Shown here one piece after another: positions 20,095 through 32,880 of a DNA stretch of 64,000 nt. Origin of the DNA: Lunularia cruciata (lineage: Eukaryota; Streptophyta; Marchantiopsida; Lunulariales; Lunulariaceae). Within the stretch, counting starts at the first letter, position 1. Each line of letters starts with the position of its first letter. Under the pieces are notes generated by a model. The model had not been told where the DNA came from, did no database searches, and saw nothing but the letters and a program-made list of their open reading frames with translations. The stretch lies in contig OX419755.1 in assembly GCA_948567375.1 (NCBI GenBank), forward strand, positions 4,221,001-4,285,000, written 5' to 3'. The position numbers were made by a program, and so were the translations under genes.

Positions 20095-23000
20095 CTAATG
20101 CTGCTTCCCATCTAATGTCAGCAGTACCTTGTAGAGCTCTGGGCGGCGATCTCTAAATACCCCCCAACTAGCACGCTTATAATGGATGCTTTCTAGATCA
20201 AAAGTGGCTACCAAGACTGTGTCACTCTTGTTGTCAGCTGCTTCCACAATCTCTCCAGTAGGGCCTGTTCACACAGAGGACCAATTGTTTCCATCCAGTA
20301 AGATCAACTTGATTAGAAATAGCTATACAAGGAAGCATTTCGATACAGCAAATTCACATTTATACGCTTATCCTATAGTGCAACGACTTCAGAATTCTAT
20401 CAAACGCAAGCTAATGGTTGATACATCAAGTATAATTCTTCGCAAATATGACTTAATTTTTTTTTTCCATCTAGAACCCACCTGCAATGAAAGAATTTCC
20501 ATAGAAGGTGATTTTACTAGGTCCATGTTCTGTCTCAATTATCTCCTCTCCAACACGGTTCGATGCAATGACAGGCACCTGTTAGCATAGTCGCACGGAT
20601 TAGTCAACAAGGAATAATGGGACGATTTTGCTTTTGAAACGAATCTAAACTGACATTGTCAAAATTTTTAGGGTCACCGAGACTCCCACTGTGGCAATAA
20701 CAGGTCCTTGAGAATTATACCACATTCGCTCCAGCGTGGCCTTGCATCACTCGTTTCCAGTGTTCTGACGAATCCAAATCGCCATCTTGAGGTTCAGTGC
20801 CAATTGCAGTCGGATAAAAGAGCAGCTCTGCTCCCATCAAAGCAAGACACCTCGCCACTTCTGGGAACCATTGATCCCAGCAAATAGCTGCAATGATATG
20901 TTTCCTACTCAAAATTAGCACGTGAAGAGCTGGAAGCAATCGCAAAAATAACTAGACTAACAGTCTAGTTTAATCTGGATTACACACAGAAATTACTCCA
21001 ATAACTGACAAGGTTGATCTCAGTCTCAACCCTCTGTATCATCAGTTGCAGCCTACTGACAGCGGCTACTGAATGGTGACATGGCATCTGCAGGTCACTA
21101 AAAAAGCAAGTTCCTAGATGAGACTACACTCTGATGTCCTTCGACATATACTATACTACGACAAATACTACTGATCTCTTTCTTCATCTCGAAAGAAGTC
21201 ATCACACATGCTGATACTTCGACTTCATATTGGCTTACCTACTCCAATCTTGGCAAACTTGGTCTCAAAAACCTGCCAATCGAGTACTTTGCGTCAACAT
21301 TCAAAGCTTTCAAGTCATTTGGGTACATATCACAGTTAATTCAATACCATAAACGTAATGGACTGCTAAGTAGCCAACACCAAACTGATCACCGAACTCC
21401 ACTGACAAACACTAATGGCATGAAATACGTGTAGAGCCCTTTATGGCAAGAAAATTAAGGAACATATACTGATAAAACACCTTGAAGCCAGTATCGCCTG
21501 GGTTGAAGTAGAACTTCTCTTGATAACCTGCCAGATGTAATGTGGTCTAGGTAAATACATGAACTTTGCAAATGGTGCAAACTTCTTTAGGTGAAGTCTG
21601 TACTGAATGCAGGATAGGAAAAAAGTATAGCACTGTACACGCACCTTTAAGACTCTTCTTTTTCATTTACTTGCTGGAAGCAGGCTCTCATTAAACTTCA
21701 CTATCCAGATTGCTAAGACTGTTAGACCTCTTCGAAACATTAGACTTCTAAGCTGTAACCAAGTATGTTGTTTCATCAAAAAGAACATAGGAAATTATGG
21801 CTCGGATATATAAACCTATATATGCAAGCCAAAACAAGACATCATAAGTCTATAGGGACATGGGTTACCTGGCCCATCTGGTATATGGGACTTTCGGTAT
21901 AGCCCGAGGTCTTTTCCATCAGCATCGATGACAACTATTGAATTGTAGTGAGCACAGTTAGCTTGTTCGAAGAAACTCACTGGAATCACCACACCGAGCT
22001 CTTTGGCTAGGTTCTGCATCCTGAAAAATCGTGAGAAATTTGATATTTCAAATTTTCATGTTATATACGCGATATTCGCTATAAACTGCCTCATAACTAT
22101 GCAGATCCAAAATGTTGTAGGTCCTACATTATACAGACACTTAAAATATGCACAAACATTGTTGAACCACAAACCTTTCGATAGTGGGGTGCCCTTCCCG
22201 GGGTTGGGCTCTTTTGAAGAAATCTTCTCGTTGTGCCTGGCAAAAGTAATAGCCTTCAAAGAGCTCCTGCAGGTGGATTGTCCATCAAAAGTAGTAATAC
22301 GAGAGCACCAGCAGCTTCAGCACTTCCAGATTTGGTTGCTTACATAGCTTAATAAATCAATTCTGAATGATTATTGCTACGAACTGCCTACAGGGTCGTG
22401 GGAGAACGGGGTATCCAACCTGAATCAAAATGATGTTAGCTCCTTCAGCGTGAGCTTCTCTGACCATCCTGTACACCAAGCGTCGTGTCAGTCCATGTTT
22501 CATGTAAATACTTTTCTCGTTAACAGTTTATTTCTCCAACAGAGGAATGTCAAGGACAAATTTTCATTTCCTCTGCAACGTGAGAGTAATCTACACAACA
22601 TCATACCTACCGGATTTTGTTGCCATTTCATCTACATTTCATATGCATTTACTGACTTCTGGATCTCCCGTTCCTCGAACGGCTTCTGTCCTCATATATC
22701 CAATATCATACCTACCGGATCGCCGCACAAAACCGTACATATATATTGACCAGGTGCTAGACTAAACGCAAGTCATTTGGACCTACAACAGCACTAAATA
22801 GCAGATTTGTATAAATGATGAGTACCACCTGAATGTAAGAAAGCCCGAAATTTGATCTCAGATTTGGGAGAGCTCCCCCACGAAAACTTGCTTAAAGCCT
22901 GAACTACAAATGAAATCCTAGTTTCTAAATCGTTTCATCAAAAAGCAGGGAAGTGCTAATTGTAGAAAAGATGGAAAACATTAATCATGGACCCAAAGAG

Positions 23001-23247
23001 GAACAGACATCACGTCAGAGCTACACTCTATGATCAGTTCTATCGAGAAGATAAGGCGGGTGAAGGAAATCTCAGCTCAAGAAAGGGAATTTCGTAAATC
23101 GATCCATTAAAGTGAGCTGAATTGATCAGTTTTGTCCGCAAATTCATCATACCTCTCAGCTTTGTCAACATTTGTTTTGACATCATCCGTGCAAGAGAAT
23201 TGAAGCGAGGCGACGGTCACCTCCCTCTTCCTCTCCTTCCCTACCAT
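20095..23247 (-). CDS. CPA: N-carbamoylputrescine amidase (nitrilase superfamily), complete, 9 exons
   Basis: Hydrolyses N-carbamoylputrescine to putrescine, CO2 and ammonia, the last step of the plant arginine-decarboxylase route to polyamines. Exons on the minus strand: 23247-23153, 22468-22420, 22266-22175, 22020-21869, 21527-21481, 21272-21239, 20887-20721, 20578-20482, 20264-20095. All introns are GT-AG and phases agree, giving 300 residues, the usual length of the plant enzyme. The nitrilase triad is intact: Glu49 (ILIQELFEG), Lys122 (LYRKSHIPDGPG) and Cys159 (AICWDQWFPE). Other family blocks are GYYFCQAQRED, SFFEQANCAHYNS, HAGANV and KRASWGVFRDRRPELYK. The chosen start (MVGKERKREVTVASLQF) matches the family's start. 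An in-frame ATG at 23514 would add 89 residues and is less likely. Confidence 0.95.
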
Positions 23248-23699
23248 GATTCCTGATCCTCGCACTCGCTTCCTCTGTTCCTCCGAAGACTCCCAGTCCT
23301 GAGAATAGTAATCAGCGCACAAAAATCTTCCTCCTGCTCCTCGGTGTAATTTTGACAGAAGTCTCTGTGTATGGCTGACTCTCAGGACTCTCAGGTGTAA
23401 GCAGTCAGTCACCTTAGAAAGTAGGGAAAGGAAGTTCTCGGGCAATCCGGGTTCATGGGTCTGCTTACTTGGCAATGCTAAAACGTAGTTATGGTGACTT
23501 TTCTGCCATGTCACACTGGGTTCAATATCTTGTCAGCACCTAAGCTCCAGACTTCGGAACCAGAGACACATGTACAGAGTCTTGGGTGATTTTCAGATGT
23601 GGATTGATCTTCCATAATAGTAGAAGTCTCAATCTGATTTCGTGCACTTGGATTATTGTTTCACATAATTAAGACATGATAATTAAGAATTTAAAGGGG

Positions 23700-23760
23700 A
23701 AAAGGCGACCACGTAGAACATAAGAAGATAAGAAGGATGGGAAGACGCAGCAAGCGCTAC
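23700..23760 (-). repeat. copy of the short dispersed repeat, complement strand
   Basis: The minus strand reads GCGTCTTCCCATCCTTCTTA, then a short insertion, then CTACGTGGTCGCCTTTTCC. It lies in the 1.4-kb interval between the divergent amidase and BRCA1 genes. Confidence 0.7.
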
Positions 23761-24192
23761 AAAGGAGATAAAAGAGGTAAAAAATAGGGCTAGGTCTCAA
23801 TAATATCGCTACGAAAATTTGATTACTGTATTAAAATATCTGAAGTATACAAACCAAAGATTTACCAACTAGTGGAACATTCGTATAAATATCACCTAGT
23901 GTGATTGAAGTTATAATTTCTTTATGCCATAGCCATTTTTTAACAGTGACTAAAAACCCCATCACTTTAAAAAGTTACATCTACAAGGTTTCATAAAAGT
24001 ATTATCCTTTCAGCAGACTTATGTAAAGCAATATTAACAGTATCTTCATACGACTAGTAAAGACTGCCAGTTCCATTAAGCGGCCATCGAGACACCCGGC
24101 CCGTGCTACTAATTCCCGGTCGAGATTCCTACCGGGCAAGTGCGAGTAAGGAAGTGTGAGGATGGGGCTCCCGCCCTCGCGCACTGTTTGAG

Positions 24193-24203
24193 TTTCGCGG
24201 GAA
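24193..24203. promoter_or_regulatory. E2F-like site upstream of BRCA1
   Basis: TTTCGCGGGAA matches the E2F consensus (TTTSSCGS) on both strands. It lies about 140 bp before the TATA box and 480 bp before the BRCA1 start codon. Plant DNA-repair genes, BRCA1 among them, are commonly S-phase E2F targets, so cell-cycle control is a reasonable inference. Confidence 0.5.
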
Positions 24204-24333
24204 CCACGGGAAGGGTTGGGAAGTTCGAATTTCGTTTTCGAAAGTTCGAAGTCTTCATCATTTCACAGTCGAGCTAAGTCCAAATTCTGGGGCACTCATG
24301 ACTCGAGCTGATCCGAGTCCACTCGTGTCTCGT

Positions 24334-24341
24334 CTATATAA
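24334..24341 (+). promoter_or_regulatory. TATA box, BRCA1 promoter
   Basis: CTATATAA-type box in TCTATATAATTC, about 340 bp before the start codon, so the leader would be roughly 310 nt. It is the only good TATA match on this strand in the interval. Confidence 0.45.
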
Positions 24342-24678
24342 TTCTGACCCACAGGTCAGTTAAGACTTTGTTGAGTGCATCCATCACACTGGGTGTAGAG
24401 ATTGGTAATTGTTCTCAATTCGAACGCGCGTGGAATCGTTCGATTGATTGCTCAAATAGCGCAGCAGCATTAGTTTCATTTCGTTTTGCGCTCGCGGTTG
24501 TAGTGAACTCAATTTGCCGATCGGGAGCGTAGCAGAGGCGTTTTTCTGGTTGCCAGTCTCGCGGTTGTTGAGCTCAAATTCTTCTATTAATTGCGTGGCA
24601 GCAGCTGTTTCGATTCGAATTGTAGTTCGAATGTGATTGGGAAAGCTGGAATTTTGCGTCGCTGAGATTAGAAGCGCG

Positions 24679-27600
24679 ATGGCGATGGTAAGCGAAGGGA
24701 CCTTGTCGCAGTTGGAACGGATGGCTGGCGAGCTGAAGTGTGGGATCTGGTAAGTCTCTAGACGCGCTTTGTTCTTCTAGTGCATACACATTCTGTGTAT
24801 GCAATACCCACCAAATTTTTCTCTTTTTGGCTTTACCTTATACAACTTAACCATCGCTCGGCTGGGTCCTGGATAACGAGCTGTAGTTTGCTGTCACACT
24901 CTGCCAGCCACGCTTCTCAGGCTCCACCTATTGGCACTAACTTGAATTCGAGGCGGGTCTGCATAATGTTTTTCGACTCAATTAAGACTCTTTGTAACTG
25001 GTATGGCTATGTGGGACAGTATAATGTAAATTGCGAAGTACAGTGAACTTCAGTCCAGTCTCATGATTGCAAACTTACCGGGTAAACTTATTCCAGAATG
25101 GGTTTCACATTTCACCCTTTGAGTTGACGTATTCATGTGGACTTAGTGCACACGAGGATGTACACTATCGCTACCCGACACGTTTTGCCATCTTTTTTCA
25201 ATTTGCTTTCTTCGCGCTCCCGATAGTTGGACTGAGATTTTCTCCTTCGCTGTAATTACTTGCTATCACGATTGAATGGAGTAAGGACTTCCCCGCTTCG
25301 TACCTACATATTCTCGCACGTCCTTGCCTTATGTAATGCATGTCCCAGAATGGTTCTCGATTCCATTACCACTGTGTAGCTGCTTGAATAGTATCATGCC
25401 AACGTATGATACAGAAAAGTCCAGTTCAGTCACTGGTTTAAATACCCTCTCTTGGACAATTTCTCTACGGGTTGAACGGTCATTACATAATGTCAAAGAG
25501 TCAGGCAGTCAATAAAGTGGATCTTTGGCGTAAAATCAAACTGTGAAGACGTTGAAAATGGTAGAACGCATCAGTTAATCCAATATATGTCAGGTTCTGA
25601 TGACTTTGTTGGTAACTGCATTTCTGTGTCTTCAATATGTTTCAATTCTTGCAGGAAGAATACCTTATGTAATGTAACATGCATGTGTCTCCGTTTTCTC
25701 TTTGATTGCTATGCTCTGACCGTTCGCCTGCCTTTTGCAGTTTCAACCTGTACAAGGATGCAGTCACCATTTCCTGCAATCACACTTTCTGCAGGTCCTG
25801 TATATTGGACTTCATAAGGGGACAGTCCTCCTGTCCCGTGTGTAAGGCCCACACGACGAGGAGAGGTAAGCCAGATTCATAAACACGCTTCCATTATGCC
25901 ACTTTGGCTGCTAGAGGGTTCAAAATCTTGCACTAACTTGATGATTTTGTTGTATATTTTTATGCTGTTTGTTAACTTAAATATCACCGAAACTCTTGGC
26001 TACCAGGATTTTATAAATGTTATGTCAGAATACATCAAAAGTGCAGCTCACTCGTGATTTGAAACATTTTCAGAGGTTATAATTCTAGAACTGTTTTTTG
26101 AAGTCCAAGATATGATATCCACCTATCCATTTCATTGTTATCATTCATACCAATTTAACGTGATTAACATTAGATTCTCTGCACTCTAGAAATACGGCCA
26201 TCACCACAAATGGATAATCTGGTGGATATTTTCAAAGCAATGGAGAGTTCGGCGGGGATTTCATTGTTTCCAAAGGCCTCCATACCAGCGCAAGCACCAG
26301 CACCTGTTGTTAAGGTCAAGTCCAAGGCCAAAGGAGGAAGCAAACGAATGAGGGCAAACTCACTGCCTCAAGGTGTTGTTCTCGCTAAGAAGCGGATTCA
26401 AGTTCCTAGAGAGTCGGAATTACCGAGTTCCGAGGATCTTCAAGGGACTGGAAGCCAGCCTTCCCACCCTTCCGAGACGTATTGGGTTGACCCAGTTCCT
26501 GGTATTTCGGAATCCAGTTTGATTGTCCCTGTCCATGAAAATGTCTCAAACCACCATCAACAGCAGGAAATTTCCCAAAGGCTGGTGGAAATGCTACAGT
26601 GTGAAGATGTTATTGGACAGGATAAGCCTAATTTGGACTCTGAGTTGAAAGACTTTCCTTCTTTACGACAGGCTTTCAGTGAGTTGCCGCTGCAGCTCAC
26701 CCCTTTCTTCTGGCTTCCAAATGAAGCATTACCTTCACAGGATGAAATCCTTACCCAAACACAGCTCACTGCCCAGCCTGTGCGTCCTGAATTTAGTGAC
26801 CTCAAAGATTCGGATGATGACGGGTCGTTAGATGATGTACAACAACCGGTAAGTTAATACTTTCATTCCTTGTTATTGTTGCTTTGAGGTTTAGTTTTGA
26901 TGTTTTGATGATTTCATTCTGAACTGTTTACTAAATGAATTCTAATGGATTTTTGTGTGATTTCTGTTTTGATGATTACATTCTGAACTGTTTACTAAAT
27001 GAATTCTAATGGATTTTTCTTCTATCAATCTTATATTATATATATAACAGATTGTCTACACAAATGGATTTGGTGAAACTTCAGGATATGATAGTGATAC
27101 TTTTGAGTGGACTCAGAGGCCTTGCTCACCAGAATTATCTTGTAGTCCAGAGCGTTTTCACAATATGAGGAACATTAGAACTTCAGTTTTACAAGAACCT
27201 TTTCCTCTTCTAACTGGCAATAAGAATTTGGAATCGCTTCCAAAGTCTATGGACGAAATGGATAAGAGAGACATCGCAGCATCTGCTAGTAAGTTTTTGG
27301 ATCTGCTTCGAGCAGGTTCATCCGATAGTCCTCCTGAACCTAATCTTGTTAAACCTGATGATTCCAATAGTAGTAAATTCAAAGCTTCTGCACCTCTTAC
27401 CCGCATTGTTAGCTACAAGAGCCAAACTCCCGAAAAGTTGGAAGTCAATCCAAAGATTAAAACAGGTGTAGAGATAAAAGCACCATGCTCAACCGAAGAA
27501 GACTCAACCGAACCGGAACCAGATTGTCGATTTTGTGGCAAAACAGGCAATTCTGAGGTATGCTACAATTAACCATTTATCTTCTGTTCTCAATTATATG

Positions 27601-30395
27601 CTTTTTTACTTGAACTTCGATTTTACATATTGTTCGAGTAGCTTTCTTATCATCATTAAATTAACATAAATTTCATATTCATTATAACTAGTTGGTGACA
27701 TACAATTAATGTGCATATTTGAATGTTATTCTTTTATTTCTTTTGACTATGCTCCCATTTTCAGGTTGCTGGAGAATTGATGGCTTATCAAATTTCTAAA
27801 CTTGGCAACAGAATTCTTCATGTCCACAAATTGTGCGCTGAATGGTAATGTATTTGTGGAATGTTTTAATATCAATTTCAAAATAAAATTTTTGATGAAT
27901 TATAATAGCATTTACTTTTTATCTTGAATACAAACTCTTTTTGCCTTAACTTTCGGTATATAATACAAATATTTTTGCCTGTAGGGCTCCTAATGTGTAC
28001 TTCAAAGAGGATGACAAGCCAATGAATCTTACTGTCGAGCTCACTCGGGGAAGCAAAATTAAGTGCTCTGTATGTGGCATGAAAGGAGCAGCCCTCGGAT
28101 GTTGCAATTCAAAATGCAAAAATAGTTATCATTATCCATGTGCACGTTCTCTTAAAGGATGTCACTGGAAAGAAGTAAGTACTCTAGAATGTGTTGTCCT
28201 ATTAATACTAAATACTAAATCTTTTCATTATCTCTTCCTTTGAGTAACATCTTAATGAAACTCTTATTTATTTTATATATTGTTAAATTTAGTCCTGTCA
28301 TCAATCATAAATGTAATTCACTGAAGTCATTTTGTATATTGTCAGTCTTATCTGGCTAAAATTTTAATATTTTTGAATCTAATTATACTGAAGTGATTTA
28401 GAATATATCTTCTATTAATAATTTTTGATATAAAATATATTGGTTAGTAAAATGAACTTGTAGGTTTTTACTTTAACCTTCTGATATTGGACATGTTTGG
28501 ATTTTGTACAGGATGATTATGTTATGTATTGTCCACTCCATGCTCGTGGCAAGGGTCCGAAAGTTCGAAGACATTCCAGAGAAAGCTCTACTTCAACTCT
28601 AGAAGTGGAGCCAACCAAAATACTAAGCAATGCAACGGAACTTACACTGACCAAAGCTGTAAGGAAAGAGATTGCAAAAAAGGAAGGCCCAATGAAGAAG
28701 TGTATGAACACACCGTTAGAGATTAAGAGCAAATGGGATCAGAGGCCCACCCAAAAATGGGTTTTGTGCGGATCAGGACTGGACTCATCCTTAAAGGTAA
28801 AGTTACCGAGGTTCAACGAGCAGATACTTCAGCTCTTTAGTGACTATAGGCCATCTAGAGGCAGATTCAAGCCAAATTCAGACAGATTACTATTAGATTG
28901 CTTACAGAAGTGTGGACTATATCGATATGTTTGTAATCTCGTTGATTTTGTTTTGGGAAACTAGAACTATTTTCGACGAATACATGCCCCTAAGTTAATA
29001 TTAAAGAATCAGCAATTTCCTTGCCAATTGAAGATCTATAATCTGTATAACAAACATACAAATCCTGCAGGTTCAAGTGGCATCCTTTGCATCTCTCACT
29101 GGTGCAACTTTAGTCAACCAATGGAGCTCAGCTGTGACTCATGTAATCACTGGGACCGATGAGCAAGGTGCTGCCAAAAGGACACTGAAGTATCTATTAG
29201 CCATGTTGGAGGGCAAGTGGATCGTGCGAGTTGACTGTAATTTACTCACCTCCCCAATGTCTTTCATCCTATTCTGACGTGGGGGGCTCCAGCAACCTCT
29301 CACATAAACTTTGCCTTGCTCCTTTGTCAATAACACACACTACAGGATGCTGAATCCTGCAGAATCTAAACCAGAACTAGTTGGGTGAAATCGTGATTTA
29401 AAACACTTAAGGGTGCTTCATTTGACCCAGAACTAGTTTGAAGTCGTAATTAATTTACCCCCTAGTATTCTAGTGGGTTGATTGTGCAAGGAGAGCCTAA
29501 TTTTAATTAGAACGACAAAAAGTTAAGCAGAGCGTAAATCAGTTATCATCCAGCTGTTCGTGATGCGGGCGACGGTGTATTTCCCTTCCTCTGTTATGCA
29601 GTGTGCTGTCGCTACTGCTAAATATCGATGTTCTGGAGATGATATGATTCATTGAGCGTAGTCCTCGTGCCCTTTCTAACTGCCTTGCTAAAAACTCAAA
29701 AATATGAAATATGACCCTAGTCTGTGTTAGTTTCTAGCCCTTTCTCTAGAAATGCAGGTTTCTCAATCCTACTTTCACTGTTTCTGAAAACTTCAGGGAT
29801 GCTAGAGTGCATACACAGGAAGCAACCAGTTGCTGAAGAGCTCTACTTGGTAAATTGCGATGTGAATGGCTTCTTTGGCGGTCCATCTCTCAGCCGCCAT
29901 CTTGCAGCTAGCCAGGTGACCTTCCTTACGCATGAAAGTCAATTCGATCCACGTTGAGCCTTGACGTTTGGTTCTTCTCCCATGACATGTATGAGTCGAC
30001 TACATGGCCTTGAGTTCAACTAACATACCCTCTCTTCTCAGGCACGCAAATTATTTGAAGGATTATCCTTCTTCCTTTGTGGTGAGTTCACGTATGTGCT
30101 GAAGGCCGATCTGCATTCATTGATAGCTGGTGGAGGAGGAACGATTCTTCATCGTAAACCTCTTCCGCTGAGTGGATCGTCTTACCTCGAGCTTTCACCA
30201 CCTCTGCAAGCGACTCCCCAACCAGGTCAAACTATTGTGCTGTATAATGGAGAACCAGACTCTAACAGGGGAAGATATCTTGCCAGTAGAATGCAGGAAG
30301 CGATGTCTGTCTCGATTCCAGCAGGTGCATACGCCCTCCCTTGCTCTTGGTTGCTTGATTCAATAGCACACTGCAGGGTACTTCCTCCCAACTAG
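24679..30395 (+). CDS. BRCA1: BRCA1 homologue (RING, extended PHD, two BRCT), complete, 10 exons
   Basis: Nuclear E3 ubiquitin ligase of homologous-recombination repair, acting with BARD1. Exons: 24679-24749, 25741-25865, 26190-26848, 27051-27557, 27765-27844, 27985-28174, 28512-28796, 29071-29236, 29797-29915, 30042-30395. All introns are GT-AG with agreeing phases; the product is 851 residues. A C3HC4 RING lies at 21-58 (Cys21, 24, 36, His38, Cys41, 44, 55, 58). The middle carries plant BRCA1 blocks (TPFFWLP, FSDLKDSDDD, FEWTQRPCSPEL). An extended PHD finger runs about 444-554 (CRFCGKTGN ... CSVCGMKGAALGC ... YCPLHA). BRCT1 is about 626-715 (WVLCGSGL ... VDWMLECIHRKQP) and BRCT2 about 735-851 (LFEGLSFFLCGEF ... 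SWLLDSIAHC). The middle blocks favour BRCA1 over BARD1. The gene ends 12 residues after the last Trp-Leu-Leu-Asp core. Confidence 0.93.
26902..27020. repeat. 64-bp tandem duplication in BRCA1 intron 3
   Basis: GTTTTGATGATT followed by CATTCTGAACTGTTTACTAA and ATGAATTCTAATGGATTTTT occurs at 26902-26957 and again at 26966-27020, nearly unchanged. Confidence 0.9.
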
Positions 30396-32880
30396 ATTAG
30401 TTGCAGCCACGTTCTGTGGAGCTTAGAAAACTTTCATCCATGGTTAGGTGTTGGCCCTTGCGGGTTTCTTAGTACCCATAAATAGGCCGCCTGTATTAAT
30501 CGGATACTTCTGGTGATGAGTTCAGGCAGAAATTACACCTATCCAACTATCTGGATAGACGCAGATAATAGTCTTGATGTTAGAAAGTACTTTGTTTAAT
30601 CTGTACATATTTAAGGAATTTGCAATAACTCAGGTTACTCATTTTCAGATTGGTGTTAGATCGGTTTCAGAGTCCGAGTTTTGTTTCTCTCATTGGACCA
30701 TTGTCCAATGCATGAAAAAGGTTAATAGAGTCGCCGTTGCTTGGTATTTGCTTAAAATCTTCTGCCACTTCCAGAGTTCCAAAAGTCCTTTCATATTTAT
30801 CGGAAGAATCCTTCTCCCCATGAATGCAAAGACCGTAGGCCCCGAACGGAAAGGAAGCTAGCAATCTAGAACACGAAAAAGTTTCACTGGCTTTTCATAC
30901 TCCGTCCTTAATGCTATCAGGAAAGATTTTATTGGATGTGTTTGAAAGGTAAACTTGTATTCCAGTGTCTCTCTTGAGCTATGGTTCCAAAATGGTCACC
31001 AACCTCAGAGTACTCTCCTGTTGGTGGTTCTCTCGGGCATGCGAGTGAAAAGAGTTGCTCAAATTGGACTTCGAGATAGTCACATCAACATAACTTTGAA
31101 TCGTGTGTGCTCAGTTAACTTCGGGATGGCCGGCTACCAGTTCGTTCAAGATGCAAGCGAACGTGATTCAGGGAACAAAGAAATCCCACCAAGCAATCCT
31201 AAAACTTGCTAGCTCAACAAAGTAAATATCAAATGGCAAGCCTCAGAAACCCACCACTAAGATGTGAAGCAAACGGAGATTTAACCAAGTAATCCAGCCC
31301 TACCATCTTGCACTCCCGATGGTGCAATTCGTTTACCGTACCTAGATGTTGATAATCAGATCTATTAATCATCACCGGAGATAGTCTGCAATGTTTTTCA
31401 TTACGTGAAGCTTGAAGGCAACAGCACAATTCGAACCCAATCTCCAGATGTTCCTTCCATACCCCCAATTCTGATGTCCTCTTGTGGTCACGTTTTACCG
31501 TTAGGAAAAACGTGGTAAGAGTGAACTAGCTTGTGGTTATGATTAATTACAAAAGCAACGGAAAGAGCAATTTTTACAAAGGTTCACTCTTATTCTCGTT
31601 TGCCTAAGGTTACCATAGCTGTTTCATTAATCGAGAGATGATTGGTTGTTTCTCTACATGTGTGGGTGGAACAAAGTGTATCCTTAAAATGAGAAGTACC
31701 TTTATTTAAAGTAATTAATAAGGGTATAAAATTTATTTAGATTTAAACCAATTTCAAATTTCAACTTTGTTTTAGCTTGTATAGTTCATTAGGTTTCCTT
31801 AACACGCTGATAATGATCAATATAAACGTCAAGATGTATGTACTTGACATACATACAAATAATTTTATCTATATGCTATATGGACTGATCAGTTTTTTTC
31901 GTTTTGCGACATCATATTTTCAATAATGTATCAGATTTAGCTCCATTTAGGTCGAAGTCTTTTACAAGCAATAAGATATGTTTCTGAATGTATACTTTCT
32001 CTCTTATGCCCACCACCAAATTAACCAAAATGAATAAATCAACTACAAAAGCAAGAATATTGTACCACAATTAAATGAAATTTAATTCATCCAATATCAC
32101 AAAGCAACAAAAAGCACAACATAGAGTCCAAACGCATACAGCTTACTAAACTTGTGTTATAGGCATTACATGAGGGATATAATTTCTTCTAGTTCACGAC
32201 GATAAGAAGGCCTGCGACGTATCAACAGATTCCCAAGACGATCCACCTCAGATCCAACGCAGGTCCCACTCCAATGGAAAGCAGTAGCTCCCCTGCCACA
32301 AGCGAGCGAGAGAATCTGCGACGAATGTACAGCCCCCGCGATGGGCCTTGACTCCGTGGCTACGATTCAAGCTCGGTCCCGCGACGACTTAAACCGGTCT
32401 TCGGGGCCCGGGCACTTCGCAGGGAGATCCAGTCAACAGTGTAATCCGTTCCGGCACAACTTAGACGTTCCCGTCCCCGCATCGGCCCACGCCGGACGGC
32501 GAACCAGGTCAATTTTCCCTACAGTTCAGCTTCATCCCCGGGAATTTGCCGGGATGTACTGAGACTGTCCGGAATTCGTCGAAAGTGACCGGTGCCGTGG
32601 AAAACTATCCCAACAGTGCTAAGTCAGAGTAAAGGTCAGTCGAACTCTGTGGGTAAACCTCATCCCCTTCGATTCTCTACTGCTTTCCTCTTCGATGATT
32701 CGTCTACTCCCCAGCCCCCATTCTCTGTCCGTGTCCCTTCCCTTTCCCTTACTCTCTGCTGCATACCACACTCAATCCACATTTCACTCCTTTTTTCCTC
32801 CAACAGAAGAATAGAGTACTGAGAGTTTGAGAGGTTTAGGAGTGGTGAATTGGGTCATCTAGTGTGAGTGGATCGGAGGA
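30396..32880. other. intergenic DNA between BRCA1 and the UROD gene
   Basis: No gene is recognised. 31690-32150 is AT-rich. 32200-32880 is less AT-rich and ends in a CT-rich stretch before the UROD start codon, probably its promoter and leader, though no clear TATA box was found. A small perfect hairpin (CATTGGAC/GTCCAATG) lies near 30692-30711. Confidence 0.5.

Larger units (their letters stand above)
23248..24678. other. shared divergent 5' region of the amidase and BRCA1 genes
   Basis: 1.43 kb between two start codons on opposite strands. It contains a dispersed-repeat copy (23700-23760), an E2F-like site (24193-24203) and a TATA box (24334-24341). No further coding sequence is seen. Confidence 0.7.

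Noticed and set aside
23248-23514. N-terminal extension of the amidase from an in-frame ATG at 23514
   Set aside because: The family starts at the position of 23247. The extension has no clear targeting pattern, though it cannot be fully excluded.
30396-30870. Extension of BRCA1 beyond the stop at 30395 by splicing at 30377
   Set aside because: A possible GT exists, but BRCT2 is complete by then and the downstream frames show no BRCT or BRCA1 features.
31430-31460. tRNA-like B box (GGGTTCGAATTG on the minus strand)
   Set aside because: No A box or foldable cloverleaf at the right distance.
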